DNA of 23,624 nucleotides from JAAYCU01 sp964401335 (GTDB taxonomy: Bacteria; Planctomycetota; Phycisphaerae; UBA1845; PWPN01), in NCBI GenBank assembly GCA_964401335.1, contig CAYNYK010000083.1, positions 1 through 23,624 on the forward strand. Direction: 5' to 3'. The notes below the pieces were generated by a model. The model was given only the letters and a program-made list of their open reading frames with translations. It had not been told where the DNA came from and did not search any database. Numbering within the stretch: the first letter of the stretch is position 1; every line of letters starts with the position of its first letter. The position numbers and the translations under genes are program-made. Below are positions 16,439 to 22,562 of this stretch, one piece after another.

Positions 16439-16828
16439 ATGGCCATGAGCCGTGCAGAAGTCTTTGAGCAGGTCCGGGCGACGCTGGTGGAAGCACTGGC
16501 CGTGGAGCCGGAGGAAGTGACCGAGGATGCCACGTTGCAAGGTGATCTCGGGGCGGAAAGCATTGACTTCCTCGACATCGTTTTCCGATTGGAAAAGAAT
16601 TTCAACGTCAAGATTCCGCGTAACGAGTTGTTCCCCGACGATTTGCTGAACAACCCGGAATTCGTGGTCAACGGGAAGTTCACCGACAAGGGATTGGCCC
16701 AGATCAAGAAATCGATGCCGCACGCGGATTTCTCGGCCTTCGAAAAAGACCCCGATGTGAACAAGATGCCCGACCTGTTCACGGTTCGGACGCTGGTCAA
16801 TTATATCGAGAAAAAGCTGGCGGCCTGA
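16439..16828 (+). CDS. Acyl carrier protein with long internal insertion
   Basis: Encodes 129 aa from the ATG at 16439, with GGAGGT (16425-16430) 8 nt upstream. The N-terminal part is a normal ACP: helix I, then GDLGAESIDFLDIVFRLEK with the predicted phosphopantetheine attachment at Ser41 (GAESID replaces the usual GADSLD). After IPRNELFPDD comes an extra segment of about 40 residues (about 68-110) containing NPEFVVNGKFTDKGLAQIKK, before the last helix TVRTLVNYIEKKL. Ordinary FAS ACPs have about 78-80 residues. The insertion lies between helix II and the final helix and is not low-complexity, so it probably folds. I recall similar ACPs in Planctomycetes. It would carry the growing chain for the flanking dehydratases and ketosynthases. 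Confidence 0.92.
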   Translation: MAMSRAEVFEQVRATLVEALAVEPEEVTEDATLQGDLGAESIDFLDIVFRLEKNFNVKIPRNELFPDDLLNNPEFVVNGKFTDKGLAQIKKSMPHADFSAFEKDPDVNKMPDLFTVRTLVNYIEKKLAA

Positions 16829-16856
16829 AGCGCGGACGGCGACAATGCCAAACGAC

Positions 16857-16882
16857 CGACGGCCGGCCCCCGCCGGCCGTTG
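16857..16882 (+). terminator. Strong intercistronic hairpin after the ACP gene
   Basis: ACGGCCGGC (16859-16867) pairs perfectly with GCCGGCCGT (16872-16880) around a CCCC loop; G16858-T81 wobble and C16857-G82 extend it. It is followed by TGCCTTAAT, not a real T tract, so it is more likely a partial terminator or a 3'-end stabiliser. That would raise ACP levels relative to the downstream genes. Confidence 0.45.
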
Positions 16883-16927
16883 CCTTAATAACCACTGACG
16901 TGACAGATATGGGAGCGGCTTGCCATC

Positions 16928-17419
16928 ATGCGCTGGTTCTGGATCGACAAGTTCATCGAATTTGAATCGGGTAAACGGGCCGTGGCCGTCAAAAACCTGA
17001 CCATGGCCGAGGAGCACCTGCACGACCATGTACCGGGCTATCCCTGTATGCCGGCCAGTCTGATGATCGAAGGCATGGCCCAGACCGCGGGGATCCTGGT
17101 GGGCGAAGCTCGCAACTTCGAGGAAAAAGTAATTCTGGCCAAGATCAAGCGGGCGAGTTTCACCGGTTTGGCCCGGCCCGGGCAGCAGTTGCGTTACGAG
17201 GCGGTCGTGGATTCCATCGCGGCCGAGGCGGCCTTGACCAGCGGTAAGATCTATTGTGACGACAAGGAAATCGGGCAGGTTGAGCTCATGTTCTCGCACA
17301 TCGACCAGAACATAAGCGGATTGAAGTTTCCCGAGGAGAATTTTGTTTTCAACGACGATTTCATGAGCCTGCTGAGTACGTATGCGATCAGGCGGTCGGG
17401 TCAGGAGAGCAACAAATGA
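16928..17419 (+). CDS. FabZ-like 3-hydroxyacyl-ACP dehydratase 2
   Basis: Encodes 163 aa from the ATG at 16928 (MRWFWIDKFIEFESG). GGGAG about 13 nt upstream is a distant ribosome binding site. It has a FabZ/hot-dog active site with His34 in DHVPGYPCMPA and Glu48 in SLMIEGMAQ. The usual PGVL after the His loop is PASL here. Length and residue numbering match dehydratase 1, so the two likely arose by duplication and may form a heteromer or act on different chain lengths. It is followed by a ketosynthase-like gene whose likely start (17430) lies 10 bp after this stop. The extended C-terminus (residues about 125-163) is not part of the FabZ core. Confidence 0.9.
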   Translation: MRWFWIDKFIEFESGKRAVAVKNLTMAEEHLHDHVPGYPCMPASLMIEGMAQTAGILVGEARNFEEKVILAKIKRASFTGLARPGQQLRYEAVVDSIAAEAALTSGKIYCDDKEIGQVELMFSHIDQNISGLKFPEENFVFNDDFMSLLSTYAIRRSGQESNK

Positions 17420-17429
17420 GGACCGGAGC

Positions 17430-18761
17430 ATGAATTCGCGACGCGTGGTCATCACCGGACTGGGCCTGGTAACCCCCCTGGGTATTGGGGTGGAGGAGAC
17501 ATGGACCGGTCTACTTGAGGGGAAGACTGGGATTTCGCGCATCCGGCCTTTCGACCCCTCGGGATTTCGGTCGCAGGTTGCCGGTCAAATCGAGCAAATG
17601 AAAACGGCCGATTTTGTACCGAAAACCTATCGGAAAAGCGTCAAAATCATGGCCCGCGACATCGAGATCGCCGTAGTGGCCAGCTATCTGGCGGTCAAGG
17701 ACGCCGCCCTGGTGACGAAATGTATTCTTGATCGCAAGGAAGCCGACGATCCGGTCGGCGTCGATCCGACGCGTTTTGGCGCCAATATCGGGGCCGGCCT
17801 GATTTGTGCCGATCTGACCGAACTGGCCGGCGCTCTGGCAACGGCCGTCGACGAGCAGGGGGCCTTCGACATTCGGCGGTGGGGCCGCGAAGGGATGAAT
17901 AACCTCACCCCCCTCTGGCTTCTGAAATTCCTTCCGAACATGCTATCCTGCCACGTGACCATCGTGCATGACGCCCAGGCCCCGTCCAACACGATCACCT
18001 GTGCCGAGGCCTCGAGTCATCTGGCGATCGGCGAGGCTTTTCGCACGATTACCCGTGGTGATGCGGACGTATGTATCTGTGGCGGGGCGGAAAGCAAGAT
18101 TAACCCAATGGGTTTGTTGCGGCAGGAACTGCTTGGCCGGCTCAGTCGTTCCAATGATCCCGATCAGGCCTGTCGGCCATTCGATGTGGCGCGTGATGGC
18201 ACGGTCATCAGCGAAGGTGGCGGCTTGTTGATACTCGAGGAGCTGGAACACGCCAGGGCCCGCGGAGCGCATATCTATGCTGAACTGGCGGGTTTCGGCG
18301 CTTCCAGTAATACACACGATTGGCATACGCCCGACCCGCAGGGCCGCGGCATTGCCCTGGCGGCGCGCAAGGCCCTGGCCGATGCGGGCCTTGGCGTCGA
18401 TGCCGTGGATCTGATCGCCACCTTCGGAACGGGGATTCCCGAGCACGATTTATCCGAGGCTCGCGGGTTACGCGAGGTTTTGGGGACACGCGCGAGTGAT
18501 ATTCCCGCCTTGGCGATCAAAGGCGCCATGGGCAATAACGGGGCCGGCAGTGGCGCGATCGATCTGGCCGTGGCCGCTTTGTGCATGAAACGCCATACGA
18601 TCCCACCTGCGGCGAATGTCCACCACATTGATTCGCAATGTGCCCTTAACGTGGTAACCGGAAACCCGCGCGATGCCCGTATTCATGCCGTTCTGAGCGT
18701 CGCTTATGCCCTCGGCGGCGGGCAGAACGCGGCCTTGGTTTTAAGAAAGCTGGAGAGCTGA
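17430..18761 (+). CDS. Ketosynthase-fold protein lacking catalytic residues, chain-length-factor-like
   Basis: Encodes 443 aa from the ATG at 17430 (MNSRRVVITGLGLVTPLG, the family N-terminus; GAGGA lies 7 nt upstream). The open frame extends to 17382 inside the preceding gene. It has the full KAS I/II thiolase fold, but the catalytic positions differ. By alignment to the neighbouring ketosynthase through the shared NT...AIGEA block, the nucleophile Cys position is Glu193 (in NTITCAEASSHLAIGEA; Cys191 is displaced by a one-residue insertion). The first His (AHGTST) is Phe332 in ATFGTG, and the second His (GH) is Asn369 in AMGNNGAG. Type II polyketide chain length factors likewise pair an inactive KS-fold chain with an active one. 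It sits 1 bp before the active ketosynthase gene, so a heterodimer is the natural inference. Confidence 0.92.
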   Translation: MNSRRVVITGLGLVTPLGIGVEETWTGLLEGKTGISRIRPFDPSGFRSQVAGQIEQMKTADFVPKTYRKSVKIMARDIEIAVVASYLAVKDAALVTKCILDRKEADDPVGVDPTRFGANIGAGLICADLTELAGALATAVDEQGAFDIRRWGREGMNNLTPLWLLKFLPNMLSCHVTIVHDAQAPSNTITCAEASSHLAIGEAFRTITRGDADVCICGGAESKINPMGLLRQELLGRLSRSNDPDQACRPFDVARDGTVISEGGGLLILEELEHARARGAHIYAELAGFGASSNTHDWHTPDPQGRGIALAARKALADAGLGVDAVDLIATFGTGIPEHDLSEARGLREVLGTRASDIPALAIKGAMGNNGAGSGAIDLAVAALCMKRHTIPPAANVHHIDSQCALNVVTGNPRDARIHAVLSVAYALGGGQNAALVLRKLES

Positions 18762-18762
18762 C

Positions 18763-20067
18763 GTGAAGCGACGACGCGTAGTCATAACGGGTATGGGCTG
18801 GATCACACCGCTCGGCGACGACATTGAATCGGTCTGGCAACGTCTACTCCGCGGCGACAGCGGCATGGGTCCGACGACCCGTTTCGACGCCAGCACCTTT
18901 CCGACCACTTTTTCGGCCGAGGTAAAGAACTTTGATTTAACCCGCTATCTCGGACCCGCGGCGGAGATTCATAAAACCGCGAGTCGTAATACTTGTTTTG
19001 CCCTGGCGGCCGCCCGGATGGCTTGGGACCATTCCGGCCTGGCTGGTGCTCCGAACCTTGATCCCACCCGCGTGGGAGTGTATCTCGGTGGGGGGGAAGG
19101 ACCGATCGATTTCGATAATTTTACCGCGGCGGCCGTCGCCGGTTGGGACCGGCAGGCCAATAACGGAGCCGGCGATTTAGACGCGCGTCGATGGGTGGAG
19201 GTCGCCGCCAAGCGACTAAGCGCGGTCACAGAGTTCGAGCAGGATCCCAACATGGCGGCGGGGCACATTGCCTGCCTTTTCAACGCTCAAGGTCCAAGCC
19301 TGAATACCCTGACCGCCTGTGCGGCCAGTACCCAGGCGATCGGGGAAGCCACCCATGTGATCCGGCGGGGGGATGCGGATGTCATTATATCCGGCGGGAC
19401 GCATAGTATGTTGCACCCCTTCGGCGTAACCGGTTTTAATCGGCTGACCGCCTTGTCTACCCGTAATGATTCACCTACGACCGCCAGCCGGCCTTTTGAT
19501 CGCACGCGTGACGGCTTTGTGCTCGGCGAGGGGGCGGCGATCGTGATCCTCGAGGATTACGAGCACGCCCAAAAGCGGGGAGCGACCTGTTACGCGGAAA
19601 TTTGCGGGTTTGGCTCGACTGCCGATGCGTTTCGGGTTACCGACATGCACGACGAAGGGCGTGGCGGGTTGGCCGCCATTGTTTTGGCGCTAAAAGACGC
19701 CGGGCTCAAACCCGACGATATCGATTATATCTCCGCCCATGGTACGAGCACGGAGGAGAACGACAAGATCGAGTCGCTGGCCATCATGCGGGCCTTTGGA
19801 GAGCATGCTTCCAAGGTGCCGATTAGTTCGATCAAGAGCATGATGGGACACTTGATCGCGGCGGCCGGGGCCACGGAGGTCATCGCCTCGGTGCTGACCA
19901 TCCGCGACGGAATCATTCCTCCGACCGCCAATTACGAACATCCAGACCCGAATTGCCCGCTTGATTACGTACCCAACAAGCCGCGGAAAGCCGACGTGCG
20001 CACCGTTTTGAGCAACAGTTTTGGTTTCGGCGGACAAAATGATACGCTGATCATTCGCAAGCTATAG
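18763..20067 (+). CDS. Beta-ketoacyl-ACP synthase (KAS I/II family), catalytically intact
   Basis: Encodes 434 aa from a GTG at 18763, 1 bp after the preceding stop, with GGAGAG about 6 nt upstream. The Cys-His-His triad is complete: Cys186 in NTLTACAASTQAIGEA, His326 in SAHGTST and His363 in MMGHLIAAAG. The C-terminal SNSFGFGGQND motif is also present. It would catalyse decarboxylative condensation of an acyl chain with malonyl-ACP. With the inactive partner upstream, the shared ACP and two dehydratases, it forms the condensing core of a dedicated acyl-assembly pathway. It is FabF-like in sequence; whether it is the housekeeping FabF cannot be decided here, but its pairing argues against that. 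Confidence 0.94.
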   Translation: MKRRRVVITGMGWITPLGDDIESVWQRLLRGDSGMGPTTRFDASTFPTTFSAEVKNFDLTRYLGPAAEIHKTASRNTCFALAAARMAWDHSGLAGAPNLDPTRVGVYLGGGEGPIDFDNFTAAAVAGWDRQANNGAGDLDARRWVEVAAKRLSAVTEFEQDPNMAAGHIACLFNAQGPSLNTLTACAASTQAIGEATHVIRRGDADVIISGGTHSMLHPFGVTGFNRLTALSTRNDSPTTASRPFDRTRDGFVLGEGAAIVILEDYEHAQKRGATCYAEICGFGSTADAFRVTDMHDEGRGGLAAIVLALKDAGLKPDDIDYISAHGTSTEENDKIESLAIMRAFGEHASKVPISSIKSMMGHLIAAAGATEVIASVLTIRDGIIPPTANYEHPDPNCPLDYVPNKPRKADVRTVLSNSFGFGGQNDTLIIRKL

Positions 20068-20077
20068 GAGGGCGATG

Positions 20078-20731
20078 ATGTCCGAGAAAAGCAAAGTCAT
20101 TCACGAGATTATCTCGACCGGGATCATCGCGATCATCCGGGCCTCCGGCAGCGGCGAGCTGGTGGATGTGGTCAATGCCCTGCGGGCCGGAGGCGTGACC
20201 TGCATCGAGTTAACCATGACCACTCCGAACGCCCTGGAGGTCGTACGACAGGCGCGGGAGGCGTGTGGTGGGTCCGCCTTCATCGGAGTGGGTACGGTGC
20301 TGGACGCCGAGACCGCCCGGGCGGCGATCCTCGCGGGCGCGCAGTTTATCGTCGCCCCGATCCTGGATCTGCCGACCATCGAATTGTGCAACCGTTACAG
20401 CATTCCGGTGACACCGGGGGCGCTGACCCCGACGGAAATTGTCCGCGCGCACCAGGCCGGCGCCGATTTCGTCAAGGTTTTTCCGACCAGTACTCTTGGA
20501 CCGGAGTATCTCAAGGACATCCGCGGCCCGCTGCCGCATATCAAGCTGATCCCGACTGGCGGCGTGACGCTGGATACGGCCGCCGATTTTATCAAGGCCG
20601 GAGCCGCCGCCTTGGGCACCGGTTCGGCCCTGGTCAGCAAAAAAGCCCTGGCCGACCGCGATTTTGAAACCATCAAGAAGACCGCGGCTGAATTCCTCAA
20701 ACGCGTCCGCGAAGCCCGCGCGGCCGGGTAG
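20078..20731 (+). CDS. eda: 2-dehydro-3-deoxy-phosphogluconate / 4-hydroxy-2-oxoglutarate aldolase
   Basis: Encodes 217 aa. Of two adjacent ATGs (20075, 20078), the second gives 5 nt to AGGAGGG (20066-20072), so it is preferred. It is a class I KDPG aldolase with the TIM barrel landmarks: IIR (Arg21), CIELTMTTPNA (catalytic Glu44), FIGVGTVLD, and DFVKVFP with Schiff-base Lys133. It splits KDPG to pyruvate and glyceraldehyde 3-phosphate (Entner-Doudoroff or hexuronate routes). It lies 10 bp after the ketosynthase stop and upstream of pyruvate kinase; the link to the acyl cluster may be coincidental. The 3' end (20711-20733) is repeated exactly about 199 bp downstream. Confidence 0.96.
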   Translation: MSEKSKVIHEIISTGIIAIIRASGSGELVDVVNALRAGGVTCIELTMTTPNALEVVRQAREACGGSAFIGVGTVLDAETARAAILAGAQFIVAPILDLPTIELCNRYSIPVTPGALTPTEIVRAHQAGADFVKVFPTSTLGPEYLKDIRGPLPHIKLIPTGGVTLDTAADFIKAGAAALGTGSALVSKKALADRDFETIKKTAAEFLKRVREARAAG

Positions 20732-20750
20732 AAATGTGGGGCAACAACGT
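20711..20750. repeat. Direct repeat, copy 1 (3' end of eda)
   Basis: The 23 bp at 20711-20733, spanning the last codons and stop of eda, and the 10 bp GCAACAACGT at 20741-20750 recur with identical spacing (offset 199) at 20910-20949. Only the 7 bases between these blocks differ clearly. Confidence 0.9.
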
Positions 20751-20850
20751 CCCGGTCGATTGCTTAACAACGGGTGCATCTGAAAAACGGTGGCACGGGC
20801 ACATTCCGGTTTGCCTGGAGATATGGCCGCGTCATTGGGCTACGGCAAAG

Positions 20851-20898
20851 CACGGGCAAACCCTTATCCCGGTAATGCGTGATAAGGGCCTGCCCATG
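20851..20898. repeat. Long imperfect palindrome (REP/MITE-like)
   Basis: Left arm CACGGGCAAACCCTTATC (20851-20868) pairs with right arm GATAAGGGCCTGCCCATG (20881-20898), 15 of 18 positions complementary, around a 12-nt loop. It lies between the two copies of the eda-end repeat. Possible dispersed element or hairpin terminator for the eda transcript. Confidence 0.8.
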
Positions 20899-20909
20899 CC
20901 ACTCGCCAA

Positions 20910-20949
20910 GAAGCCCGCGCGGCCGGGTAGAATAATCAGGCAACAACGT
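20910..20949. repeat. Direct repeat, copy 2
   Basis: Second copy of the eda-end repeat, see 20711-20750. Here it is non-coding on the plus strand. Confidence 0.9.
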
Positions 20950-21019
20950 AATGGCCTTTGCCTGACAGCCTAACAACCTTATACGACTTTCGGGCATTTC
21001 CCGGAGCCGGTTGTCACGC

Positions 21020-21025
21020 TACAAT
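21020..21025 (+). promoter_or_regulatory. -10-like element giving a leaderless pyk transcript
   Basis: TACAAT at 21020-21025 ends 7 bases before the ATG at 21033, exactly where transcription would start. No Shine-Dalgarno is present between them (CCCCCCT). No good -35 is seen at 17 bp. Confidence 0.45.
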
Positions 21026-21032
21026 CCCCCCT

Positions 21033-22469
21033 ATGACCAGAACCAAAATCGTCGCGACCGTCGGGCCGGCCTGCAATAGTGAGGCCGTGCTTGCTGAAAT
21101 GATCGATGCGGGCGTCAATGTCTTCCGGCTCAATTTTTCGCACGGCAGCCTGGATAGCCACGCCGAATCCCTGCGTCGTATTCGCCTGACGGCGGCCAAA
21201 AAGCAGGCCTTTGTCGCCGTCATGGGCGATCTATGCGGGCCGAAGATACGGCTGGGTGAAATCACCGGGGGGCAATGCGCGCTCCGCGAGGGGCAAACCC
21301 TGCTGATCCAGCGGCAGCCTGTCCTGGGTACGGCCGAGCGGGTAAGTACCAATTACCCCGCTCTGATCGACGATGTGCAGCCCGGGCATCGTGTGCTCAT
21401 CGATGACGGTAATGTACTTCTTCGCGTCCAGGATAAGCAGGCCGATACGATCGTCTGTCGTTGCGAGGTGGCCGGCGTGATCAGCGATCGAAAAGGCATC
21501 AATCTGCCCGATACCAACGTTTCCACGCCCACGCTGACCGAAAAGGATCGCCGCGACCTGCAATGGGCCTTGGAAAACGATCTGGATTTCGTTGCCTTGT
21601 CTTTCGTGCGTCGGCCGGGAGACCTCGAACAGTTACGCGATATTCTCAAGGGTTATCAAAGCGACATGAAAGTCGTTTCCAAAATCGAGAAGCCCGAGGC
21701 CATCGAACGGCTCGAGGAAATCATCGCCTTGTCCGATGTGGTCCTCGTGGCCCGCGGTGATCTTGGCGTCGAGATGGAGGTGTTTCGCGTTCCCCTGATT
21801 CAAAAGGAAATCACTCTGCTCTGTCGGCGTCAGGGTAAGCCGGTGATCATCGCCACGCAGATGCTGCAATCGATGGTTGACGCCCCCGTTCCCACCCGTG
21901 CGGAAGTCAGCGACGTGGCCAACGCGGTCCTCGATACCGCCGACGCGGTGATGCTCTCCGCCGAGACATCCGTGGGTAAATATCCTCTCGCGGCCGTGCG
22001 CATGATTCGTAAAATCGCCGAACAAACCGAATCCTTCGGCCAGCGCTACGGCGAGGAGCTTGGGGCCAACGCCACCACCCGGTTCCCCGTGGCCAAGGCC
22101 GTCGTCCGCGCCGCGGCCCTGGTGGCCGCCGATCTCGATGTTCCGGCCGTCGCGGTCTGGACCGATCACGGCGACAGCCCGCGTCTGCTCTGTAAACATC
22201 GTCTAGCGCAGCCCATCGCCGCCTTCACCGCCGATGAGCGAGTCTGCCGGCAAATGGCCATCCTATACGGCGTCTACCCCGTCCATCGCCCACAAGTGCT
22301 TGGTTTAGAAAGCTTTATGGAGCAGGTCGATCAGGTTCTTCTCGAAAAGGGCGTTGCCCAAAAAGGCGACCAGATTGTCCTGATTGCGGACATGCATCCG
22401 GACGTTCCCGGTGACACCGATGCGCTGATTATCAGAACCGTCGGCGACAGTACCTCACAAAAACCTTAA
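21033..22469 (+). CDS. pyk: Pyruvate kinase
   Basis: Encodes 478 aa from the ATG at 21033, where the family N-terminus MTRTKIVATVGPAC begins; the frame is open to 20958, but those 25 residues are not conserved. It converts phosphoenolpyruvate and ADP to pyruvate and ATP. Landmarks: NFSHG, MGDLCGPKIRLG (usual DTKGPEIR-type segment), VSKIEKPEAIE (catalytic Lys), ARGDLGVE, IATQMLQSM and the PTRAEVSDVANAVLDTADAV signature, followed by a C-terminal allosteric-type domain. No ribosome binding site precedes the start; a -10-like TACAAT places the transcript start at the ATG. Gene context with eda suggests a lower-glycolysis/Entner-Doudoroff neighbourhood. Confidence 0.96.
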   Translation: MTRTKIVATVGPACNSEAVLAEMIDAGVNVFRLNFSHGSLDSHAESLRRIRLTAAKKQAFVAVMGDLCGPKIRLGEITGGQCALREGQTLLIQRQPVLGTAERVSTNYPALIDDVQPGHRVLIDDGNVLLRVQDKQADTIVCRCEVAGVISDRKGINLPDTNVSTPTLTEKDRRDLQWALENDLDFVALSFVRRPGDLEQLRDILKGYQSDMKVVSKIEKPEAIERLEEIIALSDVVLVARGDLGVEMEVFRVPLIQKEITLLCRRQGKPVIIATQMLQSMVDAPVPTRAEVSDVANAVLDTADAVMLSAETSVGKYPLAAVRMIRKIAEQTESFGQRYGEELGANATTRFPVAKAVVRAAALVAADLDVPAVAVWTDHGDSPRLLCKHRLAQPIAAFTADERVCRQMAILYGVYPVHRPQVLGLESFMEQVDQVLLEKGVAQKGDQIVLIADMHPDVPGDTDALIIRTVGDSTSQKP

Positions 22470-22499
22470 TCGCTCACTATTATTTGTTCCGGTCCGGGA

Positions 22500-22523
22500 T
22501 ATAATGACTCGTAGTCGCGAGTC
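22500..22523 (+). promoter_or_regulatory. TATAAT -10 element and leader hairpin
   Basis: A consensus TATAAT (22500-22505) is followed immediately by the perfect inverted repeat GACTCG-TAGTCG-CGAGTC (22506-22523), which overlaps the expected transcript start near 22512 and could be an operator. No clear -35. The leader of about 50 nt reaches the GGGAAAGG ribosome binding site (22553-22560) of the subtilisin-like gene. Confidence 0.5.
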
Positions 22524-22562
22524 TGGGGCACTGCTTCTCCCTGATTCCGGACGGGAAAGGCC

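Larger units (their letters stand above)
20732..21032. other. Intergenic region with palindrome and duplicated gene end
   Basis: About 300 bp between eda and pyk without a supported gene. It holds a near-duplicate of the end of eda (20910-20949), a long imperfect palindrome (20851-20898), two GCACGGGCA copies (20803 and 20850 region) and, near the right end, a -10-like element for pyk. Confidence 0.7.

Noticed and set aside
15886..20731. Housekeeping fatty acid synthesis operon
   Set aside because: fabD, fabG and fabH are absent, the ACP is atypically long and one KS lacks catalytic residues, so a specialised pathway is more likely.
20734..20997. Short open frames on both strands between eda and pyk
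   Set aside because: They arise from the palindrome, giving similar peptides on both strands, and have no ribosome binding site.
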